The translations under genes were made by a program, and so were the position numbers. Shown in pieces: positions 54,411 to 64,000 of a stretch of DNA of 64,000 nt. The notes under the pieces are model-generated. The model saw nothing but the letters and a program-made list of their open reading frames with translations, made no database searches and was not told the origin of the DNA. The stretch is from Acanthornis magna. Lineage: Eukaryota > Chordata > Aves > Passeriformes > Acanthizidae. Positions within the stretch are counted from its first letter, which is position 1; each line of letters starts with the position of its first letter. The stretch lies in NCBI GenBank assembly GCA_036785705.1, contig JAWUZG010000056.1:13586001-13650000 (forward strand). Reading direction: 5' to 3'.

Positions 54411-55473
54411 CTGCCCCTACCCTGAGACAGGGGTCCATTTTAAATCCCATTTTATACCTCGTGGGGAGCTGCAGAGTCAGGGCACGGTGACCTCTCAGCC
54501 TCCCTGCCTTCACCTGTGCCAAAAAGGGAATCAGCCCCTGGTGCAGCAAGAAAAAAGGAAGACTCTTATAAAACGTAGATATAGCCCCAACTCATTTTCT
54601 TTAATTTCTGGGCACTGGGTTTTGGGGAATGGTGACTCTCTCGCACACATGGGTTTGGGATTTAGAGGCTGCTTTCACAAGCTGACACACCTGGATATAA
54701 CGTGCCCAGCAGTGGATCAAAGGATCTTTATTCCTGCGATGGAAACTCCTGATCTGGTACAAATTCCCCACCTGGTTCAAACACATTCAAGGGCTTTGTG
54801 ACATACCTTGATCCTTTATGCCAAGTCCAGAGCTGTGTGTCAGCTTCAAACTGTGGCCAGCTAACTCCAAGCTGGAGCACATCACATCATGTGCTCGGGC
54901 TAATTCAGCAAAAATGTGTTTGTGCTTGATCCAGATCGAATCTGTCCTGCCACGAAACCTCAGAGTACAGCAGATGTGATATTAATAGATGTGGAACCGC
55001 AGCCTGAGCCTCTCCCCCTCCCCAAACATCTGCAGAGAGGGGGGACGGCAGTGCTGGGAGGAGGCATCCTGCAGGGACAGCACTTCTGCTCTCGTTTAAC
55101 TGTGTGAACTTCCCAGAGCTTACATTAATTTTAAAGAAAGCACTTTGGCGTAACTGACAAAAAATCTCATCCCTTCACCTCAGGGGATTTGTTTCTTCCA
55201 GGGAAAGTTTGAGTACCTGCTCTCTGATGAAGCATCTTAATACACCATGTCGTTTTTCTCTTTTTTCTTTTCCCTCACAGCTCTCTCACTGCAGTAAAAC
55301 TGCTTTATCTAGCCACACTATCAGGAGTTTTTTAACCTTTTTGGGCTTCGTATTGTCTTAAAGATCTTGATTTCAACTGAGCTGTCCAGTGCCACTGCTG
55401 AGCTCTTGGAAAACATCTTTTCCATTTGGTTGCTTCTGAGAGACCAAGATCTGTGTATTTCTCCAGCCAAAAG
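54411..55473. other. non-coding stretch
   Basis: A 131-codon plus frame (54406-54801) has no recognised domain. Nothing else. Confidence 0.5.
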
Positions 55474-55492
55474 AAAAAAAAAAAAAAAAAAA
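55474..55492. repeat. poly-A tract (19)
   Basis: Nineteen A preceded by AAAAG. No retrocopy body is recognised upstream. Confidence 0.92.
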
Positions 55493-56684
55493 GCCTCATC
55501 ATATTTTTCCATGAGATCCCCTAGTCTTTTTTTCTCTTGCATTGACTGTATATTCCACCAGAAATCTTTCATTTTCGTGGCTTCTGTCATAAGAATTTAG
55601 ATTTCTCCCCTCCTCCCTATTAGCTGATTAATGTGCTTTCATTTTGTCTAAAGTGTGTGTGTGAGTGTGTGTGCGTGTCCTCAACAAAAGCCTTTTCTCT
55701 CTTCATCTCTATGTTCTGGGACTGAGGCCAAGTTGTGATTGTAATAATGTAATCTCTCCTGAATACTTGAAGTGATGGGAAAAAATGAGATTTTGAAAAT
55801 GAAATAGATTAATCTATACAGCTAGAGGGGGGAAATCATGCATTTTAATTAGCTCTTGAGAGTAATCTTCCTTAAAGTAGTACAAGCCAGGTGTGCAAAA
55901 GTATTCTTCTGCCTTAAGAGTCTTGTTTCTCCTTCTGGAGTCCTTGGAAAAGATGGTGACAAGTGACAAGTTCATTTGGGATGCTCCTGTTGAAGGGATT
56001 GAACAGAAGGTAACTTGATGGGACCTGATTTTTTTAGAGGCTGCACTTAAGGATCTCTCTGAAAATCAAGCTCCTCTCCCCCTAAAAACGCCTCAAAACC
56101 TGGAGCAGCTGCTCACTTCAGCTTGCAGGAGGACTCTGGTTTTCCGTGTGCTCGTGCTCACAGGGGAACGGTGATTTATCAAGTTGTTTTATTTAACTTT
56201 TGTTCAGGATGAGATCATTCCCTAGAAGGTGTTCATGGTTTATTCCCTCGCTGGCTGGGGCTGCTGGCTGTTCTGCAGGCAGGAGGGCAGGGGAGATGTT
56301 TTTCACCAGGCAAGGAAAAACCTGGGGCTGTTCTAGAAGAGAAAAGCCGAATTGCTGTACCTCACCCTGTACCTGCTCCTGCTCTGTCTGCCTGGGACAC
56401 GAAAATCACTTGTCCATGGGGTGGTGGCTGTGCCCAGGCTGGGAGAGCACACCCAGGCAGTGGTCACCCTGTGGCTGGGGAGCACCTTCTGTACAGCCAA
56501 CACACTCCAGGGACTTTTGATCGCCAGCCAATGTTCTTCATAACCCTCAGTTGTCGAGGCACCTAAAATATTCACCCTCATTTCCTTTTTGTTAATGGTC
56601 AAGGAGCAGTTTTCTGATGGTACAGCAGATAAAGTGTCGTGACTGGGGCTGGAGAAGTGTTTGATTCACGGATAAAGATGTTTA
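55493..56684. other. non-coding stretch with a (TG)n run
   Basis: An interrupted (GT)n run is at 55653-55679. Otherwise unique. The 106-codon plus frame at 56200-56520 is not recognised. Confidence 0.55.
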
Positions 56685-56845
56685 TTCATAGAATTATGGA
56701 ATGGTTTGGTTTGGAAGAGACCTTAAAGATCATTTTGTTTCAACCCCACCGCCATGGGCAGGGTCACCTTCCACTAGACAAAGTTGCTCAAAGCTCCATC
56801 CAACCTGGCCTTGAACATTTCCAGGGATGAGACAGTTTGGGCAAT
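56685..56845 (-). mobile_element. CR1: CR1 LINE 3' end, the longest copy in the window
   Basis: Starts with 'ttcatagaattatggaatgg', then 'agagaccttaaagatcattt', 'accgccatgggcagggtcac', 'cttccactagacaaagttgc', 'tccatccaacctggccttga' and 'acatttccagggatgagaca'. About 160 bp is kept. It is the best-preserved CR1 here and could anchor subfamily assignment. Confidence 0.95.
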
Positions 56846-58099
56846 TTTTGACTGATTGAGTCTGGTCTTTTCCCAAAACCACCCCCACTTCTCTTGTTCC
56901 AGCTGCATAACAAAAGTCTCCCATCCTGGAGTGCTAACAAGCTCCTCAACCTCCTCTTTCAGCCCTGGTCTACAAGCAGCTGCAAAGGACACATGATTTT
57001 AGAGAATGTGCTGTTTTACCTCAGTCTGAGTTTTATATCCCAGCCAGGCATACTGAAATTTTTCAAACTTCCTTTTCAATCAGTCACTTTGGCATCGTTA
57101 TGGCTTGGGTTGCTCTTTTCTTAAGTCTGTTTTAATTCTTTACCTTTGTATTTTAGCAGCACGTTGCCTTGAATTTACAGTTCCTGTTGAATTCCTCTAT
57201 GAATAGCACCTAGGTTTCCTACTCTGCAGCTGCAAACAAGCTTTAAAAGCTTTTGGGATTTCTTGGCAGCTAATAACTCCCAGACTCCAGCATAGTTCAT
57301 TTTCAAAATGTTTCTCATGCTTCAATCTGGACAGCGTTATGCAGGTCAGGGAATCCTGTCAGACTTGGGGCCAGGGGAGGATGTTCCATCAAAAGCTTTT
57401 TTGGCAAATTAAAAAAAAAAAAAAAAGGCCAAAAGGACCTTTAGGAATACTGTTTAATATCCTTTCCATCCAAAATAGGAAAAGCACCTGTAACTGATGC
57501 CAAGCACAGGACAAAATAAATAAAAAAAACAATCCCCAAGCAAAGACCTCCAACTGGAAATATTTCCTGAATGATCTCACTGAGAATCCCGTAAGTGGCT
57601 GGATCAGTTTTCGGGAAAAGGGAACATGGACTTGAGCTCCATACTGAAAGACAAGAAAAAGCTTCAGGAAAGAAAATGAGCCAAACCCAGATGCAAGCTG
57701 TCAGAGGTACTGGGATTTTTTTCGTTCCTGATTGGGACCTTTTGACATTTGCATGGAAAATGTCACAGGACAAGACTTGAGGTGCGGAAACAGGTCTAAA
57801 AATTGACACAAAATGCTGCTGGTAGCTGTCAGCTTGTGCCCACTCTGACACAGAGGCAGAGCCTGGAGGGTGAATATTGTCCTTCCAGACCTGTATTAGG
57901 GTGTGAGGGATGCAGCCGGTGTTGGGTTGAGAGCAGAGGGCTTGTTTGGTGTCCCCTTGGGCTGGAGCAGCTCATTCAGCTGTGCTGTGCGGTCAGTGTG
58001 GATAGGTTTGGTGACAGAACACTTCCAGGCTCATGCCCTCAGCTAAATTTCAGGCTCCTCCTTATTACTGACTGGCACTTTTAGCAAGAACATCAATCT
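56846..58099. other. non-coding stretch
   Basis: An A16 tract lies at 57411-57426. An inverted octamer ATTTGCAT is at 57747-57754. A 136-codon minus frame (57441-57851) has a hydrophobic stretch but no recognised family. Confidence 0.5.
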
Positions 58100-58290
58100 C
58101 ATCACCAAGTTGGGGTTTGTCCTTAACTCTGAGTGGATCTTTGCTTGCGTCTGACCTAGAGCGAGATACTGTCTTTCCTTTTTGATGATGTGTCTGCAAT
58201 TAGTATTTATTTTAGATTTAATCAGTCAGTGCCTGTCAGCTAAAACCTCAATAATTATGATCTTCTTGTCAGGGAGGAAGGAAATTAAAC
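58100..58290. promoter_or_regulatory. candidate conserved non-coding element
   Basis: Non-repetitive sequence with GTCTGCAATTAGTATTTATT (58191-58210), TTTAATCAGTCAGTGCCTGTC (58217 on) and AATAATTATGATC (58250-58262). Homeodomain and MEIS-like (CTGTCA-type) cores occur together. Speculative. Confidence 0.2.
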
Positions 58291-60734
58291 CTCAGGAGGT
58301 CACATCAAGACTGTGAGTCTGCTCTCTGTGTGTTGGGGATGCTGGGCAGGACTGAGTGGATTTAGGGGCACGACCCAGAGAAAAATGCACAAGATTTTTT
58401 TTCTGTATATTTGGGCCAAACTGAGACACTAAGACACATTTGGATTGATATTTTCACTTAGCAAAAACACCTGCTCAGAGCTGGATTTCACTCCTCAGAA
58501 TTTTTGTGGCTCATGCTCTGCTTCATTTCTGCTCTTCTTCATTTATCCCTCCAAAGAAGTTAAACTGGATGTATCCTGAGACGCAAAGTCCACCAGTCTT
58601 GGCTTCCAGCTGCACTGGAAACGTTGTAAGGCGTTTTCTTTTAGAGGTTAAAAATATGAGTGGATCATACAGAACAGATGTGTTCAACCTGTAAATTGCA
58701 AACGAACGAGAGAGGCCTCCCTCCTGTGTTAACTGCCAGGAAAAAGAATCCCAAAATCTTTCTTTTCCATTGCAACATAGACTCATGAGATAGAAGAGAC
58801 TGAGACCTGCCAAAGTAAATCCTCATTGAGAGCCTGCTTGGAGCATTAGGAAAGATTTGAAGAACTTATCTGAGTTGAATTAGTTTGCCTAATCCTAGTG
58901 ATAATTTGGCAGGAGGTGTTCGCTCCCCTCAGATATGCTACATGCTCTAGTGCTTAGGCACAGGCTTAACAGGAGCTGAGAGTCTCAGGGAACTTCCACA
59001 GCACCACGTGAGCACCTTCAGCTCGCCAGGCTGATGCACTCCATCAAAGAGGACTTTTCTGTCACAAAATAATCGCTGGATGTGAGGTACAAGGCTGCAA
59101 CTGCAGGTCTGCTTGGAAGGAGAAGTAATGCATGTGCCATATGGTAGAAATTGAGGTCTGGTAATAGATGTTTCATATATTCCAAGAACAACATTTGCTC
59201 CAAATGAAAATTCATACTCTTTAACTCTTTTTTAACCTACAGCTTGGTTTTTAAGTTGAGGTTTCTGCTCAACCTAAGGTTCTGCCTTCTCTGAGATTCC
59301 TCAGCATCCCTGTAGGGTACTACACCCTTCCTCCACAAATCCAGGCTGTGGGCTCAGCTTCACGTGTCCCTTCATCCCTGGTGCCCTGCTGGGAGGGCTG
59401 CGCGGTGCTGACAGCTTTTAATGAGCTGCAGAAACCCAGGGCAGAGAGGGCTGCTTTCCACGGGAGAGGGCAAGCTTATCTCTCAATTTCCAATCTCACA
59501 AATACTCTGGGGTCCTGGGAGACGAAGGGCCTGTGTGTGCTAATGTAAAAGGTAATTATGGCAGTGTTTCTGGCAAGCGGAGATGATGGAAACACCCTGA
59601 CAGAACCATGCTCTGGTAAAGGTCTGACTGGAGAGGGCATTTCTGTCCCAAACTCAGTGTGCTCCAGGACTGTGCCCATCTCATTGGACACTTAGTTAGG
59701 AGAAACAGGGGGAAGAGGCTCCAGCATTACTGAATAGCTCAGTACTTCAGTGCATTTGGAGTTTCATGGTCTGATGCTTCAGTTAAAAGATATATTTTTA
59801 AAAATAAATTGTAGTATTTAGTTGTGAAACAATAAGTTACTTATTGGGGTCTAAAGGAAACAAAAAGAAAAATTACTAAACAATTTGTAAGCCTCAGAGT
59901 AAGGCTGAATGTTATTTTCAGAAGATATGTGATACTTAAGTACTTGATAAGAATGACCCTGATAAGTTCTCTCTGCATAATTTAAACCTGACTCAGTTCA
60001 GCAAAAGTGACACTTCACTCTTTTTCAGTATCTTCAGTAAAAATCACCTCTAAATCATCCTTTAGGAACAAATGTGGAAATGCAGTAATGTCTGGGGTGG
60101 AGGATGAACAGTGTTCAAACAATGCTGGCATTGCTCAGCACCAAACTTTCCTGGACTGGAAATGAACAAAAATACCATATTTCTCTGAAGCTTTTAGGGG
60201 CATGCAAGGTACCAGAGTATGCTCAGTGGGTTTAGGAGAAAGCCTGCATATTTTTTGTTTCATGATCATATAATTAGCCCAGACTTACACGGGTTATAGG
60301 TATTGGCTTCTCAATTTTGATATGATGAAAAGGTGCCTTGGATGACCTCCTTTAAGGGCAAAATGCTTTGTGTAACTGGTAGTCATAAATTAATATGTAA
60401 ATCTCTGAGAAATTGAAAGGCACTTTCAGCTGACTGAGGAAGATGAGGTTGGTTTAAATATTTTTTTTTTCCTGCCCATACTATCTTCTACAGAGGAGGA
60501 GGATGTGAAGAGAGCTGCTTGTGCTGAAATAGAGTTCTGAGGGAGCCATTTAATGTTCTCCCGAAGCTAGACAGGAATACCATCCAGAAACGAGGCAGCT
60601 GCTGGAAAATACCCACTCCTCAGAACACCAATTGCTGTGCCTTCTGCAATCACTCTCTGATTTCTGCCTTGACTTAACCAGTCAGTCCAGTCAGTGCTGG
60701 CAGGTTGCATTTTCCTGCCCCTTTTCTCAGCCCT
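58291..60734. other. long non-coding stretch
   Basis: Unique sequence. CAGCACCACGTGAGCACC near 59000-59017 combines an E-box (CACGTG) with a left half-site of the REST motif only. 59770-59950 and 60230-60430 are AT-rich and non-repetitive. No exon was recognised. Confidence 0.45.
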
Positions 60735-60762
60735 GGGATGGGATGGGATGGGATGAGATGAG
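60735..60762. repeat. (GGGAT)n pentanucleotide repeat
   Basis: Four GGGAT units, one GAGAT, then GAG. Short and slightly interrupted. Confidence 0.9.
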
Positions 60763-61387
60763 TATCTGCCCCACGGTGGCACAGGGAGGAGGAGGTTCCA
60801 GGCTGCAGATGCACAGATAAAGAGGAGAGGACATCTGGTCTCGCCCGCAGTGTGTGAGACAGCTCTTGGCAGAGCTTTCTGAAGTGGCTTCAAGCGGGGA
60901 GGAGGGAGGGGCTGCTGAGGATCATCCGCCCTTCCTTCTTCTTTTGAAAGCACAGGAGGGTCCTGGGGAGAGGCCTGGGTGGGGGAAGCTGCCAGATGTG
61001 GAGGGATGCTCAGCCAGAGGGAAACTTCCAAAGGCTGAACCTGATTTTCAGGGGTGTTCCCATGCAAAGCTTTCAGACTGGTCTCTCCTCTCAGCACTGC
61101 TCCCAATCAGAATTATTTTCGGGCTAGTGGTACACTGCCCCACCCTCAGCCCCCACAGCTCACACGTATTAACCAAAGATGTACAAGTTTTGGCTTTTTT
61201 TCAGGTTCTTGTTATTTAGAGAAAGAATAATCTCAAATAAGCACAATCTGTGATCAACCTGTAATGACATTTCAAGGTTGTGCTGTCTGATAAGCACAAA
61301 TAGAGATTGACTATCTAAAATTCATGTATCCCCCTGAAGCCCCCCAACTCAGAAGTACAAATATCTCCCACACACAGAATCACCTAG
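60763..61387. other. non-coding stretch
   Basis: A 179-codon minus frame (60567-61106) crosses this stretch and the pentanucleotide repeat, overlaps a 121-codon plus frame (60854-61219), and has no recognised domain. Confidence 0.5.
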
Positions 61388-61438
61388 GGTCAAATTCTCT
61401 GCTGGTGTAAACTGGCAGAAATCCATTGACTTCTCCCA
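61388..61438. repeat. ancient amniote MITE-like relic
   Basis: 'ggtcaaattctctgctggtg', 'taaactggcagaaatccatt' and 'gacttctccc' resemble the old reptile/bird element reading TCAAATTCTGC...TGGTGTAAA...CCATTGACTTC. Diverged and about 50 bp long. The family name is not recalled. Confidence 0.45.
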
Positions 61439-61884
61439 TAAATCAATTTAATTAAAAGTGTCTTCTGCTGTGTCTTTGTTTAGCAATAATGTTAATTTGA
61501 GAAGGTGTGATGGCAAGAAAACAAATCCCTTTATATTCTCTCCCTCCAACCCTCTGGCTCCATTTTGTTTGCAAAGAAAATATTTATTTTTTAAAACTGG
61601 GACAATAAATGTATTGTTCACAAGGAATCTTTTGTCCTGCCAATACATTCGCTCAGAAGTTTATCTGAGGTTGTGTATTGGAGAGGGAGGAGAGAAAGGG
61701 CCAATTCACAGGTATAAATTGCCCATATATGTAGGGGCATAAGTTCACCTGATAAAATCAGACCACCCTCCCTGCAAAACTCTACCTGAAGCATAAAAAA
61801 TTAGTACTTTTTGAACTTCTGAAATACTGTGGTTTATTTAAGAACTTTTTTTACTTTTATCTTTTCTACAAATATGACTATTCC
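61439..61884. other. AT-rich non-coding stretch
   Basis: Unique AT-rich sequence. 61690-61750 ('gggccaattcacaggtataa') might be another piece of the same old repeat class but is too diverged to call. Confidence 0.45.
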
Positions 61885-61990
61885 ACCGGGACTATCCCAT
61901 TAGGCTCAATTCAGCGAAATGCTCCCGAGCTTAAAATCACCAGCAAATCACTTAAACACATGCTTAACTTTAAGCAGAAGCTTAAGTCTC
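61885..61990. repeat. ancient amniote MITE-like relic
   Basis: 'ctcaattcagcgaaatgctc' then 'aaatcacttaaacacatgct' and 'taactttaagcagaagctta' match the pattern ATTCAGCAAAGCACTTAAGCACATGCTTAACTTTAAGCA. That pattern occurs as a palindromic, non-coding dispersed repeat in turtles, crocodilians and birds. The core at 61950-61976 is well kept, while the expected second arm is lost. Confidence 0.62.
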
Positions 61991-64000
61991 AGGCATTCAA
62001 ACCATTCATGTGTGATTTATTCCTGTCCTTTTGGAGAGCAGAAGGAATGTAACTTGGTCAATCCACAGCCGATAAGGAGGCAAAACCAAAGTGACAGACC
62101 CGACGTGTTGGGAAATATTTGCTTGGCTCTGAACTTGTGTATTGGCTGGAAGGGGTTCAGATGTTTCCTTGAACTCTGTAGGGAATCCTCATGGTTTTTT
62201 TCCTGCTTTTCACATGGGCTTTAGACAACACGAGGGCTCCTAAGCCCCAGGTGCTCTTCCTCAGCTCTTGACAGCATGTAACACTTCAGGACTGCTTTGG
62301 GAAAAAAATTTGGGACAGATGGCCAGCCTGCTGGATTGCTACGGTTGTCAAGGGTCAGCTCTCAAGCAGGTCTCTCTCAACGTTCAGTGCATCTGTGATT
62401 TTAGGTTATTTAAATTGTATGGAATATATGCTGCGAACATTTTCTCACATTTATGCCCTTTTGAGTCTCCCAAAAACCTGAAATGTCAGGTGTCGCTATG
62501 CCAATCTTATTTGTCATATAGCAAGACAGTCCTAAAACCAGGTCATGCTGGAGATTGTCACCACAGTCATTCTTTGGAGTGTCCTGGTGATCATTTCCTT
62601 TCCTCGGGCAAAGGAGCCACCCAAGTGTGCCCTCAAATCCCAGTTTAGAGCACTCTGCAGCCAAACGATGCAGGATGTTTGCACTGCGCTTTCTTCTGGT
62701 TCTAGCCCACCCTGGATCCCTCCCTCCTCACCTCTCCCACCAGGGAGGATCTGTCTCTCAGCCTTCCTTTCTCTCAGAGCATCCCCAGGGTTCCCAGCTC
62801 ACCGTGCAGATGGTGTCACCAATGGGATCACCCAGTGGCTTCCAGCAGAAAGCCTGGGGACAAAATTTGGGGAAAAATCCGGGCATTGAATACATACTTT
62901 GTTTAGGAGACTAAAGTGAGTAAGGGTTTTCTTGGAAGCACAGGAGGCTCCATCTCTCCTGTGGGTGCCTTTGGTGGATGAGCTCCAGCCCTGCCTCGCA
63001 GCTCATCACCTCCCGAGGAGGTAAGGGCTACGTATTCCTTGATCTTCACTTCTGCAATCCTCCCTGAGTACAAGGGTGCAGTTCTTCCATGCATGGAAAG
63101 GAAGCTTCTGTCAGCGCTGCTGCAGTGAATCCATCCACTGAAGCCATATTTGCTTTATTAAATTCATTTTTCTCAGAGATTTCCTCCCATTTTGCTGAAT
63201 GTGTTGAGCTGATGGGACCTGCTCACTTCCTGAGATGTTAATAGGCTTTAATAAAGAATCTGATGGACATTTTTGTCCTTTGAGGGCAAGGATTTAAATT
63301 TTAGCCTGTATTAACTGAGGAGATATTGGGGGATAGACTAATATTTCTTATGTAGAAATCTTATTGAATTTGGTCCAAAGCACATTATTTTACAGAGTTA
63401 AACACTACCGCTGGAAATAATTTCAAATTTGCACAACACTGAATCCTAAGAACAGTTCTGAATTGAGCTTAAAACTTGTGTACCCTTTTGGGGACTGAAA
63501 GAGGGAAAAGAATCAGAAAGGGATAAAAGAGAAAAGACTGCAGGAGCTAAAATAAAGAAAGACAATCCCTTCATCACCTGAATAAAACCCACTAAGTGTT
63601 GAAATGAGGTCGAAAGATATTCGTTAAGACTGTGGAGTAGAAAGGCAGCAATTATTTCTTTGGAAAGTCTCTCTTAAGGACTTAAGCAGAAGCCTGGAGG
63701 GGGCTGCCTCCAGCTAGAAGGAATTGCCCCTGGCTTTAGCAGGAGTGAGGGAAAGAAAGGAAGCAATTACTCACTGAACAATGGTGTATTAAGACGCTCC
63801 TTTCTGTTTCCAAACCCAAGCTCCCTCCCCAGTGAGGTTTCCCGCTGGGAGAGAGGAGGAGAGGCCCCGTGGGAGGCAGCAGCTGCAGGTAGGGAGCCTC
63901 TCTGCGAGCTGGGACAGCCCCGATGGCCAGGCAGGAGATGGAATGGAGGTGGAAATCCTCTGAGGATGCTCATTCCTTCAGGGATGGTAGCTGGAATAGG
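61991..64000. other. non-coding stretch to the window end
   Basis: Unique sequence. 62268-62914 has overlapping plus frames of 95-126 codons with no recognised domain. A purine-rich run is at 63491-63565. 63230-63470 is AT-rich. No CR1 copy was recognised in the last 7 kb. Confidence 0.5.

Noticed and set aside
59000..59020. REST (RE1) site
   Set aside because: Only the left half-site fits. The right half does not match.
63689..63712. CTCF-like site (CCTGGAGGGGGCTGCC)
   Set aside because: At least three mismatches to the core, and the match is driven by a G-run.
1..64000. tRNA, rRNA, known microRNA or CRISPR array
   Set aside because: No cloverleaf with A/B boxes, no rRNA blocks, no known mature microRNA sequence and no regularly spaced direct repeats were seen by eye. 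A covariance-model search would be needed to exclude diverged RNAs.

Overview
The window reads as avian nuclear DNA. The clearest evidence is at least ten truncated CR1 LINE 3' ends in both orientations. They carry the bird-type terminal block (GGTTGGAAGGGACC and its complement) next to the ATTCTATGATT-like end. The window also holds old amniote repeats (a MIR-like core SINE and MITE-like pieces) that persist in birds and reptiles. Two CR1 copies with an 'aatatcctgag' variant end look like a subfamily I associate with neoavian birds, perhaps songbirds; that placement is inference. Nothing bacterial, plasmid or viral was seen.

I found no protein-coding gene I can name. Open frames reach 321 codons, but none shows a recognisable domain, several run through repeats, and most overlap other open frames in low-stop sequence. 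The window is best read as a gene desert or the inside of a very long intron. Four short stretches have exon-like borders and are reported as low-confidence candidates: 2590-2726, 3613-3795, 15244-15374 and 37907-38046. The 3613-3795 stretch has a signal-peptide-like start and a consensus splice donor.

Layout. 1-7 kb: three CR1 fragments and two exon-like stretches. 7.1-7.3 kb: a five-copy 40-bp minisatellite. 7.3-14 kb: plain unique sequence. 14-17.3 kb: the most regulatory-looking part, with an AT-rich homeodomain-motif block, an exon-like stretch, a CpG-bearing purine-rich block and a TAA/CAA microsatellite. 17-28 kb: mostly unique, with a candidate conserved element at 20.8-21.1 kb and the longest open frame at 23.2-24.1 kb. 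28-41 kb: several CR1 ends, homopolymers, a hexanucleotide array and more candidate elements. 41-51 kb: the best ancient repeats and an octamer-containing AT-rich block. 51-57 kb: a pair of RFX-type palindromes, three CR1 fragments and an AT-rich inverted-repeat block. 57-64 kb: unique sequence with ancient MITE-like relics near 61.4 and 61.9 kb.

The candidate regulatory blocks would fit long-range enhancers of a developmental gene outside the window. This is inferred only from motif content, and cross-species alignment is needed to test it. I did not find a new biological system here.
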